21,108 nt of DNA from the NCBI GenBank assembly GCA_036897485.1, contig JAYMTF010001830.1, positions 1 through 21,108 of the forward strand, given 5' to 3'. The DNA comes from Pelargonium nanum (lineage: Eukaryota > Streptophyta > Magnoliopsida > Geraniales > Geraniaceae). Below are positions 1-12,400 of the stretch, piece after piece; within the stretch, counting starts at the first letter, position 1, and every line of letters starts with the position of its first letter. The notes under the pieces were generated by a model. The model did not search any database, was not told the origin of the DNA, and saw only the letters and a list, made by a program, of their open reading frames with translations. The translations under genes and the position numbers were made by a program.

Positions 1-215
1 AAGGGTAAAGTCAAGGGCATTTTGGGGTTTTCAAAAAAAAAAAAATTGATCATGTGCCCAGCACATGACCAAACAGTGTAATTTTCTGTTAAAAGGATGG
101 ACGGAATCAAACTGTGCATAGTTCAGGGTAGTCCAAAGTTACTACCCTAAGTTTAGGGTAGTAAGTTGCAAAAGAGGTTTAGTTCAGGGGTGCTATCTGT
201 AATTTCCCCTAATTA
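1..215. repeat. Dispersed repeat fragment (likely non-autonomous DNA transposon) in the leftmost intron
   Basis: The right part has imperfect copies of GTTCAGGGTAG-like sequence at 121, 151 and 182, a spacing of about 30 bp. The last copy runs into a TGCTATCTGTAATTTCCCC end. A poly-A/T run lies near 33-45. This style of sequence (read on the minus strand: lacking-coding, 'cacccctgaactaaacc'-like) is widely dispersed in eudicot genomes. The left end is probably cut by the window. No coding capacity is visible. The family is not identified. Confidence 0.4.
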
Positions 216-339
216 TAATGTGAGAGGGCCACATATGATTCTGTATCTCCATATAGCTGCTCTGCTGTCTGCTTTATCCTGCCATCTTCTTTGTCACGTT
301 TGTTTGCTTCCTTATATTGTTGTGCTTAATTGGTGATAG
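216..339 (+). other. 3' part of the intron upstream of exon 1
   Basis: T-rich intron sequence ending in the acceptor TGATAG just before exon 1. I see no coding sequence or further repeat. The exon to its left, which would carry the N-terminal HEAT repeats, is outside the window. Confidence 0.6.
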
Positions 340-408
340 CTACTGGAGGAGGGTAAGGATGGAAAAGATCATGCTACTCTAAGATCAAAGCTTGAACTTC
401 CAGTGCAG
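340..408 (+). CDS. TRA1: TRA1 exon 1 of window (residues 1-23)
   Basis: Short phase-0 exon that reads LLEEGKDGKDHATLRSKLEL and ends in PVQ, followed by donor GTTATT. It sits in the N-terminal HEAT solenoid and matches the plant-specific charged stretch that precedes the KTLVMGMKTIIW block. It is the least certain exon because it is short, but the frame joins cleanly to exon 2. Confidence 0.8.
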
Positions 409-3400
409 GTTATTATGTCAACTTTCTTTAAGATTACTTGTAAACTAGACTTGTATTTCTATCTTTTGTTAGATTTGAGTCGCTTGAGCTACCCGTTCAA
501 AATGATGGTGTTCTCTATTTTATTTGGTGCTTTAGTATATGTACTATTAAATAACTTCAACTAATATATGCTGAAGTATGTCTAGCCTGCATGTGAGCAC
601 GTAGGAGTGTTGAAGTATCTCACATTTAAAGTGTGGAATTTGAGGCAGCTTGATGTACTAGTTGGACCCTCCAACTATCAGCTTAGGCTTTCTGGTTGGA
701 GCAAGTTAAAATGGTATTAGAGTTAATTGGACCCTTGACATGTTAACTAGGCCTTTTCAGGTTGGAGTAGTTAAAGATATGATAGCAATTCACCTTTTTT
801 TCTCAACCTCTAATTGTTACAAGTATTACTCGAACTTTTTTTCTATTAATATATTTTTTCACATGATCACAAACTAGTTAATGTGAGGTCTTTTTGTGAA
901 GGAATTTGGAATCAAGCTATAAATGATGATTATCTCTTGCAGTGTCTCAGGTCTCTAGCAGTACATTTGACCATATTAATTCTACTTTTTAAAAACTGGG
1001 GAAGGAACTTAATGTTTATTGACTCTTGCTTTAGAACATATGAATATTATATCTTTTGAATAAGTCTGTCTCACAATTTAACATAAAAGATAAAACTGAA
1101 TGGGGCTTTTATCATCCAGATAAGGTAAATTATGGATATGAACCATTTTTTACTAGATCATTTGAACTTGCTCCCAATAGCTTTGAACTTTTATATTGTT
1201 TGTGTTTTTTGTAATGTTGATAAAATACGATGTAGTTGGATAGGCTTTTAATGCTCCCTTTAGAAATTAGAAATTATCAGTTTAAATGCATCGAACTGCC
1301 CTATAAACAATATGGGGTTTCCTTTAATTTAAATGTTTGATTGAAATGTTAAATTTTATCTCCTTTTTTCTTTATCATATATTCCATGTGTATCTATTTA
1401 CTTCCACTTTCCTGTGGCCTTTTTCTCTCTTTATTCTTGACACGTGATCTGGCTGCAGGCAGTTTTGAATTTGCAGGTCCCTGTGGATCATTCAAAGGAA
1501 GTTAGTGATCATAAGCATCTGATTAAGACCTTGGTCATGGGTAATTCATCTTTCACTTCTTTTTTTATCTCTTCTTTTTGTGACACTTATTAAGGCATGC
1601 AATGGAATTAAAATTTGAATGTCCAAGTGTCGTGCATCTTTAAAGCTGATCTTCTTACTGTACTGATAACGTGCTGAATGTTTCCCATAAGTTGTTTATA
1701 TTTTTTCTCATTCTGATAAATATTTGTTTGTGTACGTGGTTAGGAATGAAGACTATCATTTGGAGCATTACTCATGCACATGTGCCCCGATCACAGGTTT
1801 CCCTTTCTTATAATCTGATTGTTTTTCACATCTAGGAATGTGACATATGATATGACCATTATTCTCTTATATCATATTTCCAAATATTTAGGTTTCTCCT
1901 TCCACACAAGGAATGCATCCGCAAGTGCTTGTTTCGTCATCATCTAATCTACCAGAGCCTCAAGCATTCAGAGGGTTAAGAGAAGATGAGGTATTTCACA
2001 TAAATTGATTTGGTATGGGATTCTCATCATATTGTCATGGTCTAATGTTATTTTTGTTAGGTATGGAAAGCCTGTGGAGTTCTGCGAAGTGGCGTGCACT
2101 GCTTGGCCCTCTTCAAGGAAAAGGATGAGGAGAGGGAAATGGTCCATCTATTTTCTCAGGTTTTGGTTATAATGGAACCTCGGGATCTCATGGACATGTT
2201 CTCATTGTGTATGCCTGAGCTTTTTGAGTGCATGATCTATAACACTCAACTTATAAATATATTTTCTACTCTTTTGCAAGCAGCTAAGATATACCATCCA
2301 TTTGCGGATGTTCTTGTTAATTTCCTCGTGAGCAACAAACTTGATGCTATGAAACATCCAGATTCACCTGCTGCAAAACTGGTCTTACATCTTTTCCGGT
2401 TTATATTTGGTGCTGTCCCAAAGGCTTCTGCAGATTTTGAACGTATTTTACAATCTAATGTCCCTGTTATTATGGATGTCTGCATGAAAAATGCTACTGA
2501 AGTTGAAAGGCCACTGGGTTATTTGCAACTTCTGCGTACAATGTTTCGAGCTCTTGCCGGATGCAAATTTGAACTTCTACTGCGGGATCTTATTCCAACC
2601 TTGCAACCCTGCCTAAACATGTTATTGGCCATGCTAGAAGGTCCTAATGGGGAAGACATGAGAGATCTTTTATTGGAGTTATGTTTGACATTGCCTGCAC
2701 GATTAAGTTCTTTGTTGCCATATCTTCCTCGTTTAATGAAACCTCTTGTATTGTGTCTTAAGGGGAGTGACGACCTAGTAAGTCTGGGTCTAAGAACACT
2801 TGAGTTCTGGGTAGATAGTTTAAATCCTGATTTTCTGGAACCGAGCATGGCCAATGTTATGTCAGAGGTGATTTTGGCCTTGTGGTCTCACCTGAGGCCT
2901 GCACCCTACCCATGGGGTGGAAAGACCTTGCAACTCCTTGGTAAGTTAGGGGGTCGTAACCGACGCTTTCTCAAAGAGCCCCTTGCACTTGAGTGTAAGG
3001 AGAACCCTGAGCACGGGCTTCGCTTGATTCTTACATTTGAGCCATCTACCCCCTTTTTAGTACCTCTGGATCGATGTATAAATCTTGCCGTGGCAGCTGT
3101 ACTGCAGAAAAGTCCAGACATGGATGCTTTCTATCGAAAGCAGGCTCTTAAGTTCCTTCGTGTATGCTTATCGTCTCAACTAAATTTGCCTGGAAATGTT
3201 ACTGATGAGGGATACACACCTAAACAGTTGTCGAATTTGTTAGTTTCTACTGTGGATTCATCTTTGTGCAGATCTGAGACATCAGATACGAAGGTTGGTT
3301 CACTACTAATGATTTTTCTATCTTGTTTTAAAGTTACTGATGCCTCAGATGATACCCCATGAACCAGTCATCGTGTCGTGGATATTGTTCTCTGTTTTAG

Positions 3401-6400
3401 CTTTTTCATAAATTGATTAGTTTTACTGTCAAAGAAATTCAGTTGTTTAAAGTCGTCTCTTTGTTTGCGTTTCTTTTGTTTCATTACCTTTCGCTATCGT
3501 TGGATGGAAGACTACTGTCCATATCACAGTTGTTATTTACTGCACCTGTAAGAATTATTTGGTTATTTCACTTCAGGCATGACTAAACTCTACCGACTCG
3601 AATATTTATATTACAATTTTTTTTGTACTTCTTTTTCCGGGCCTCATGGATTGCAAGTTGTGAATGCAAAATTTCTTTCAGTTGCTTCTCTGTTGTTTTG
3701 ATTTGTGCGTTTGTTAATTCATTATGTATATTGATAGTAGAATGTGCTGCCACATCATTAACTTTTGGTGCTATACTACTGCAGGAGGACTTGGGTGTAA
3801 AGACGAAAACGCAGCTTATGGCAGAAAAGTCTGTTTTTAAGATTATGTTAATGACCGTTATTGCTGCCAGTGCAGAACCGGATCTTCATGACCCCAAGGA
3901 TGATTTTATCATCAATGTTTGCCGACATTTTGCTATGATGTTTCATGTTGATCAATCCTCAAGTAATACATCAGTTGGAACTGCTACAATTGGAGGACCT
4001 ATGGTTTCAACAAATGTTAGTGTCAGTTCACGGGCAAAGCATAATAGCTCTAATCTGAAAGAGTTGGACCCACTAATATTTTTAGATGCTTTGGTTGATG
4101 TGCTGGCAGATGAAAATAGGCTCCATGCCAAAGCTGCTCTCAATGCTTTAAATGTATTTGCTGAAACACTTTTGTTTCTAGCACGTGCAAAACATGCTGA
4201 TGTTCTGATGTCAAGAGGAGGCCCGGGTACTCCAATGATTGTCTCTAGTCCATCAATGAACCCTGTCTATTCACCCCCTCCGAGTGTTCGCATACCTGTT
4301 TTTGAGCAGCTTCTACCCCGTCTTTTACATTGTTGCTTTGGAAGTACATGGCAAGCACAGATGGGAGGTGTTTTGGGACTTGGTGCTTTGGTTGGGAAGG
4401 TCACTGTTGAAACCTTGTGCCATTTTCAAGTAAGAATAGTTCGTGGTCTGATATATGTTCTTAAACGGCTTCCTCTTTATGCTAACAAAGAACAGGAAGA
4501 GACAAGTCAAGTGCTTACGCAAGTTCTTCGTGTGGTAAATAATGTTGATGAAGCAAATAGTGAGCCCCGCAGGCAAAGCTTTCAAGGAGTCATTGAGTTT
4601 CTTGCTTCAGAGTTGTTTAACCCCAATGCATCTATTATCGTGAGAAAGAATGTGCAGTCATGTTTGGCACTTTTGGCCAGTAGGACTGGTAGTGAGGTAT
4701 CTGAGCTGCTAGAACCTTTATATCAACCAATGCTTCAGCCTCTAATTATGCGACCACTTCGATCAAAGACTGTTGATCAACAGGTAAACCATATTGTTAG
4801 TTGTCATTTGGAATTTTTTCTTTCTATGTTTGCTAACTTAAGGAGGTGACATGTAGGTTGGCACAGTTACTGCTTTAAATTTCTGCTTGGCCTTGAGGCC
4901 TCCTCTTCTCAAGTTGACTCAAGAATTAGTTAATTTCCTGCAAGAAGCGCTACAAATTGCTGAAGCTGATGAAACTGTATGGGTTGTGAAGTTTATGAAC
5001 CCCAAAGTTGCCACATCGTTGAATAAACTTCGAACAGCTTGCATTGAGCTACTCTGTACTACAATGGCATGGGCAGATTTTAAAACACCTAGTCATTCTG
5101 AGTTGCGTGCGAAGATCATCTCCATGTTTTTCAAGTCTTTGACTTGTAAGACACCGGAAATTGTTGCTGTTGCGAAGGAGGGCCTACGACAGGTGTGGTT
5201 CCAATTTTTGTAGGCTGATTTACTAACCATGTGTTTGGTTATCCAAGATTGCCAGTTACCACTTGAGATTCAGTTTCCTGCTATCGTTTTTTGAATTGTT
5301 TTATATGCTATCGTCCTCCGGAGCTTATTCTGCTCTTTTAATTGATTTCGTATCTAGGTTATCAATCAACAACGAATGCCCAAAGAACTTTTGCAGAGCA
5401 GTCTAAGGCCTATACTAGTAAATTTGGCTCATACAAAAAATCTCAGCATGCCGCTTCTGCAAGGCTTGGCTCGCCTGCTTGAACTTTTGTCCAATTGGTT
5501 TAATGTTACCTTGGGTGGTAAGTTGTTAGAACACCTTAAGAAGTGGTTGGAACCAGAAAAACTTGCACAGAGTCAAAAGTCATGGAAAGCTGGTGAGGAA
5601 CCCAAAATTGCTGCAGGTAATTCAGTCTGTTTTCTTTGACTTGCACTCGGAGTTGCTCATACATGTGATACATCAAAATATGGAAGATTTTTTTCATCAT
5701 TTACTTACTTTTCTTGCAGCAATTATCGAGCTTTTCCACCTTCTTCCCCAAGCAGCATCTAAGTTTCTCGATGAACTGGTATCCTTAACTATCGATTTGG
5801 AAGGTGCTCTTTCTCCAGGACAAGTGTATAGTGAAATTAACAGTCCATATCGTCTCCCACTTACAAAATTCTTAAATCGATATGCAACACATGCTGTTGA
5901 TTATTTTCTTGCTAGATTAAATGAACCAAGATACTTCAGGCGGTAAGTTTAAGGATCTTGGGATGAAGTTTAAATTGTCATAAAAAATGTCCGACAATCA
6001 CTCTTCTTTGTCTGTTCTCATTAAATGCAGGTTTATGTATATAATAAGATCAGATGCTGGGCAGCCTTTGAGAGATGAGCTTGCAAAATCACCACAAAAG
6101 ATACTCGCGCGCGCCTTTTCTGAATTTTTGCCAAAATCTGATGTTTCTGGGACTTCAACCCCACCTGTGGCTTCAGCGGGTGATGATGGCCTTGCTACTC
6201 CACCTGAGAGTTCCAACCCCCCGCCAGCAACCTCTGTTTCACCTTCAGATGCTTATTTTCAAGGACTTGCACTTGTTAAAACTTTGGTCAAACTAATACC
6301 TGGATGGTTGCAGAGTAACCGAGCTGTGTTTGACACCTTGGTACTTGTTTGGAAGTCACCCGCTAGAATAACCCGTTTGCAAAATGAACAAGAGCTAAAC

Positions 6401-9400
6401 TTAGTGCAAGTAAGTTCTTTTAATATACATATAATTTTGCCCGACTCATTTCTATATAGATATAGATAGTTCTCAACATATTTGGCATTCTTTATCTTCA
6501 CTTGCAAAGAAGAGGATAGGCTTTGTGATTTTTGCTTGATTGCAAACATCCTTATAGTGATGTCGGTTCTCTTTGTTATAAAAGAAGTGGATATGATTTG
6601 AGATGTAGGCTTGAATGGTAAACTCCTGATTCCCTGCAATTATTGTTCTGTGAAATTGCTATTTATGTCATAGCGCTTTTGTTGGATGCAAGAAAGGACT
6701 GATATTTTCAATAGATTTTGTTTTGGAGTTTGTACTCAAAATTTGTTCTTTGTTTGAATTTCGTTGTGAAGTGATTCACCAATTATTTTTCCAGTTTGTC
6801 TCTATTATAGGACTACCGCTCTTTTAAGTAAAAACCTTTTCTTGCATTTCTGTTCGTCGATACGAAAAAAACTATTTATGGTATTTTAACATGGCTAATG
6901 TTTATATTGTTGAAGTTTCCCTCATTTAAATTGTCCTCCCCCTGTCCAAAAATGAATGTCCGCTTTCCGATTTCAGTGAAGATTAAGGATGAGTTGGTTG
7001 GAATTAGGCTTTTCCTCTTATACCCCAGTGTTCTTTTATAGTAACAAACTCAGAGTTCTAGGTAACTCATCTTAGAGATTTTGGTAATTCATGAATAACT
7101 AACTAACCAAAATAGAAATGACACTTATTTTAGGTCAATTTTGTAGAGAAAGTGGACACCCATTTTGGGACAAAGGGAGTATGTAACTGTTTCATATGCC
7201 TCTCGTGCTCTACTTGAAATGCAGTTCAACATTTTTGTCTGGAAAAAAAGAAGGTAAAATTAGGAAAATGAGCATAGTGTATCTGTCTAGTAAAGAGCAA
7301 CAAAGACAATTTTACTGGAGTATAAAATATATTGTCAATCCTTAAATCAGTTTTTGTGAAACATCTCATGCTTTGTGATCATGAACACTTGGACTTTCTA
7401 TGCATAACACATTTGGCCCTAACTTATTAATACAGTACAATTTTACTACCATTTTCCTCTGGAGCAAACAACGTACGTCATCCTTTCTTTCTTAATTGTT
7501 GGTTTGGGTACAATAACATTCAATAATTTAAGAGGTCAAGATCCTCTGGGCAATTTTTCATATATAAATGGTTCTATGTTGGGTATTTGGTCACCTGAGA
7601 TGTGAGTAAAAACATGCTTTAGCTGAATTGATTCAATTGAATGCTTTCAGATACGTTCTTGTACCCAAGATATTCCCCTTTTGTGATGGGTAGTGCATTG
7701 ATGCTATTGCTATTTCTGAATTTTATGTTTATGCAAAAAATGACTTTGTAGATTGTTCCAAGTAACGAGATAAAATTCCATCGGGTTTGAGTGCCCATTA
7801 GTTTGATTTTCTGAAATCATTTGAATTTTTCCATTTGGTTTCTTACACCTTTATGTTTGAATAAAATATAGGTAAGAAACTTGCCTGCCATGGTGTGCCT
7901 GTGTCTGTACTTTCATGGACTATTCTTTTGCATTCAATTAGTGTACTGCTATCTTATCTTTTGACAATAATTTCTTAAATGCAGGTGAAAGAAAGCAAAT
8001 GGCTAGTCAAATGCTTTTTGAATTACTTACGGCATGAGAAAACCGAAGTGAATGTTCTCTTTGATATACTCTCCATCTTCTTGTATCACACTCGGATTGA
8101 TTATACGTTTTTGAAGGAGTTTTACATTATAGAGGTACTTTCGTGATATTTTCACATAGTAGTCCCCTTGTCTTCTCACTGACTCTTTCAAACCAATCAT
8201 TTCACCTGTTGTATCCTTTATTTCAGGTTGCAGAGGGGTATCCACCGAATATGAAGATAACACTTCTTATGCATTTTTTGAACCTCTTCCAATCAAAACA
8301 GCTTGGTCATGACCATTTGGTGGTTGTGATGCAAATACTCATTCTTCCAATGCTGGCCCATGCATTTCAAAATGGCCAAAGTTGGGAGGTGGTTGATCCT
8401 GCTATAATAAAAACAATTGTTGATAAACTTCTTGATCCTCCAGAAGAGGTGGGGATTTACATAGATTTGTTTCTATGATATTTGATGTTTAGTCTCCAAC
8501 TTATTGACCTCCATTACGTTTTGATTGCAATAGTAATTTATTTGAGCCTCTTTGACAGGTATCTGCTGAATATGATGAACCCTTGAGGATAGAGCTTTTG
8601 CAGCTTGCCACCTTACTTCTTAAGTATCTTCAGAATGACCTTGTTCATCATAGAAAAGAACTTATCAAATTCGGCTGGAATCATTTGAAACGCGAGGACA
8701 GTGCAAGTAAGCAATGGGCCTTTGTCAATGTTTGCCATTTCTTGGAGGCCTATCAGGCTCCAGAGAAAATCATACTTCAGGTACTTTTAAGTTTTATCAG
8801 TTTCCTATTACAAGTAAAAATATTTGATTTGTGATGATGTTTCTCATAGTGCAAGTTTTTAATTTCATCAACTACCAGCATCAATTGATTGGCATGAACC
8901 GTATAGTTATCTAGATAAATTGTTCTAGATCAAATATAGTTATAGTCCTTAGAGTAGTCCCCATCTTTGTGTGCATTTAGCTACGCGGTTTATGGATTCG
9001 CTTTACTTCAAAATCTTGAGTAACTGAGTGTTTTTATTATAATGTTTGAATATTGATTTTTTTTAAAACTAAAGCCTTTCTATCATTGCATGTACAGTAT
9101 GTGGTTCTACTATTATATTTCTATGCAATAATAAAAGCTGACGTGATGTCTGTTTTCGGATGCAGGTTTTTGTTGCGCTTCTTAGGACTTGCCAGCCAGA
9201 AAACAAGATGTTGGTCAAGCAGGCACTGGATATTTTGATGCCGGCATTACCGCGGCGGTTGCCTCCTGGGGATTGTCGTATGCCCATTTGGATACGATAT
9301 ACAAAAAAAATTCTGGTGGAGGAAGGTCATTCAATTCCTAATTTGATTCACATTTTCCAGCTTATTGTTCGCCATTCAGATCTCTTCTACAGCTGCAGAG

Positions 9401-12400
9401 CACAGTTTGTACCTCAGATGGTTAATTCTCTCAGTCGCCTTGGATTGCCATATAATACTACAATAGAAAACAGGCGTCTAGCTATTGAACTTGCTGGGTT
9501 AGTGGTTGGGTGGGAAAGGCAAAGGCAAAACGAAATGAAAGTTGGTAATGATGGTGATGTCCGTAGCCAGACCAACGATGGGTTTAATCCTGGCCCTGCT
9601 GGTTCTGATCCGAAGCGACCTACTGATGGATCTTCTTTCCCTGAAGATCCAAGCAAGAGAGTGAAGGTTGAACCTGGCCTTCAATCCCTGTGTATCATGT
9701 CTCCTGGTGGTGCCTCATCCATCCCTAATATTGAAACCCCTGGATCTGCTGGCCAACCGGATGAAGAATTCAAGCCCAATGCTGCCATGGAAGAGATGAT
9801 TATCAACTTTCTCATTAGAGTGAGGATTGTTTTAACTTTCAATATCATATGCACTCAAAGTTGATTAACTTTGTGCTGAAATCATATTCTTGAATATTGT
9901 TTGTGTGCGAAGTTATAAGAGAGCATGCATGATAAGCTTACATTTAACTTGGTTTTTTGGGAACAGGTTGCTTTGGTAATAGAGCCTAAGGACAAAGAAG
10001 CCAGCACTATGTACAAACAAGCTTTGGAGCTGCTATCACAGGCTCTGGAAGTGTGGCCAAATGCCAATGTCAAGTTCAATTATCTAGAAAAGCTACTGAG
10101 CAGCATCCAACCATCTCAGTCAAAGGATCCATCCACGGCTCTGGCACAGGGCTTGGATGTGATGAACAAGGTTTTGGAGAAGCAGCCACACTTGTTCATT
10201 CGAAATAACATCAACCAGATTTCTCAAGTACGCTCATGCCCTATCATGTAGTTATTATTATTTTTTTATTTGGTAATGTTTAATCTTTTTTTTATCAGCA
10301 CGTAATGTTTAGTGCTTTGAATATTTTTGTTGATCTTTTTATTTTTTTTGCAGATCCTTGAACCTTGTTTTAAATATAAAATGCTGGATACTGGAAAGTC
10401 ACTTTGTTCTCTTTTGAAGATGGTATTCATTGCTTTTCCTCTTGAAGGTGCGGATACACCACAAGATGTCAAATTACTGTATCAAAAAGTTGATGAGTTG
10501 ATACAAAAGCATATAAATTCCGTCACCGCTCCTCAGACTTCGAGTGAAGATAATGCTGCGAATTCAATTAGTTTTGTTCTGCTTGTCATTAAAACCTTGA
10601 CAGAGGTTCACAAGAACTTTATCGATCCATTCATTTTGGTTCGTATCCTCCAGCGCCTGGCACGTGATATGGGAGCATCTGCAGGCTCTCATGTGAGACA
10701 AGTATGTATAATTTTTTTTGCCTGATACCTTTTCTGTTCGCGTGTTAGTCACTGTTAAAGTATCCCATTTTGAAAATATGTGAAGTTTGAGACCACTTGA
10801 TATACTAGTTGGGCCCTCCTCCTAATAGCTTAACCTTTGAGTTAGAGTAAGATTTAACATGTTATCAGAGTTGGCTTTGTCTTGGCCTAGTCACAATTAT
10901 GTGCTGTCTTCCTGTTAATTTTTGGTCTACTTAAAAGGCTTGATTTGTTGTCCGACATGCACATGAGGGGGAGAGTAAGTATCCCATTCACTTTGAAAAA
11001 ATGGGAAGTTTGAGACCAGTTGATTTAATGCCACACATAATAATCTGATTGTACACCTATATTTATGGTTGTTATCTGTTATCTTTATTCATATTACATT
11101 AATCTAATCTTTCATTCCAGGGTCAGAGAACTGATTCAGATTCTGCTGTCACTTCTTCTCGTCAAGGTGCTGATGTTGGAGCAGTCATCTCTAATTTAAA
11201 ATCTGTTTTGAAACTTATCAGTGAGAAGGTCATGCTTGTAGCAGAGTGCAAACGATCCATAACTCAAATCTTGAATGCCTTGCTCTCTGAAAAAGGTACT
11301 GATGCTAGCGTGCTTCTTTGCATTCTTGATGTTATAAAAGGGTGGATTGAAGATGACGTCAGCAAGCCTGGTACACCTGCCACTTCAAGTGCTTTTCTCA
11401 CACCCAAGGAAATAGTCTCTTTTCTTCAAAAGCTTTCCCAAGTTGATAAGCAGAACTTCTCCACTAGTGCTGTGGAAGAGTGGGATGGAAAATATCTTCA
11501 GCTTCTTTATGGAATTTGTGCTGATTCAAATAAGTAAGTACTATATCTATAAAGTTTGCTTCATTTTGCTTTCATCGGGGTATAAATATTATTGACTGAT
11601 TGACTTGCAGATATCCCCTGGCTCTACGTCAGGAAGTGTTTCTAAAAGTGGAGAGGCAATTCATGCTTGGTTTACGAGCTAGGGATCCTGAAATTAGGAA
11701 GAATTTCTTTTCACTTTATCATGAGTCTCTTGGCAAAACATTGTTCACGAGGCTGCAGTACATTATACAGATTCAGGATTGGGAAGCACTGAGTGATGTC
11801 TTCTGGCTCAAACAAGGCTTAGATCTTCTTCTTGCAACTTTAGTTGAATGTAAACCCATTACACTTGCTCCAAACTCTGCTAGAGTACCCCTGCTTGTGG
11901 TTTCAGGCTCTGTTCCTGATAGTTCCGGGATGCAGCACCAGGTTACTGATGTTCCTGATGGACAAGAAGATGCCCCCCTTACGTTTGATAGCCTTGTTCT
12001 CAAGCATGCTCAATTTCTGAATGAGACAAGCAAACTTCAGGTTTTTTTTTTTTTGTTGCTCTAATTTAAAATATTTACAAGTTTTTTGAGCCAAACTGGT
12101 TTCAACCTTTTGAATACCATTATCTTGAGGATCTGTATCAAAATTTTCTATTTCAGCATTAACTTTTGTTAACCTTTCCTTTCATGTATAGGTGGCTGAT
12201 CTTGTTCTTCCATTGAGAGAACTGGCACACGTTGATGCAAATGTTGCATATCATTTGTGGGTGCTGGTATTTCCTATTGTCTGGGTAACCTTGCACAAAG
12301 AAGAACAGGTTACTCTGGCTAAACCAATGATTACTCTCTTGTCAAAAGATTACCATAAGAAACAGCAAGGCAGCAGACCAAATGTCGTGCAAGCACTTCT

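Noticed and set aside
2246-3121. Minus-strand open frames opposite exon 5
   Set aside because: They are shadows of a strongly conserved + strand exon; their translations are basic and low in family-like features.
3623-3784. In-frame upstream extension of exon 6 from an ATG at 3623
   Set aside because: The stretch reads Cys/Phe-rich and unlike TRA1; a good acceptor (CTACTGCAG) lies just before the conserved start EDLGVKTK.
8820-8900. Possible C/D snoRNA in intron 13
   Set aside because: TGATGAT is present near 8832, but no box D with terminal stem at suitable distance is visible.
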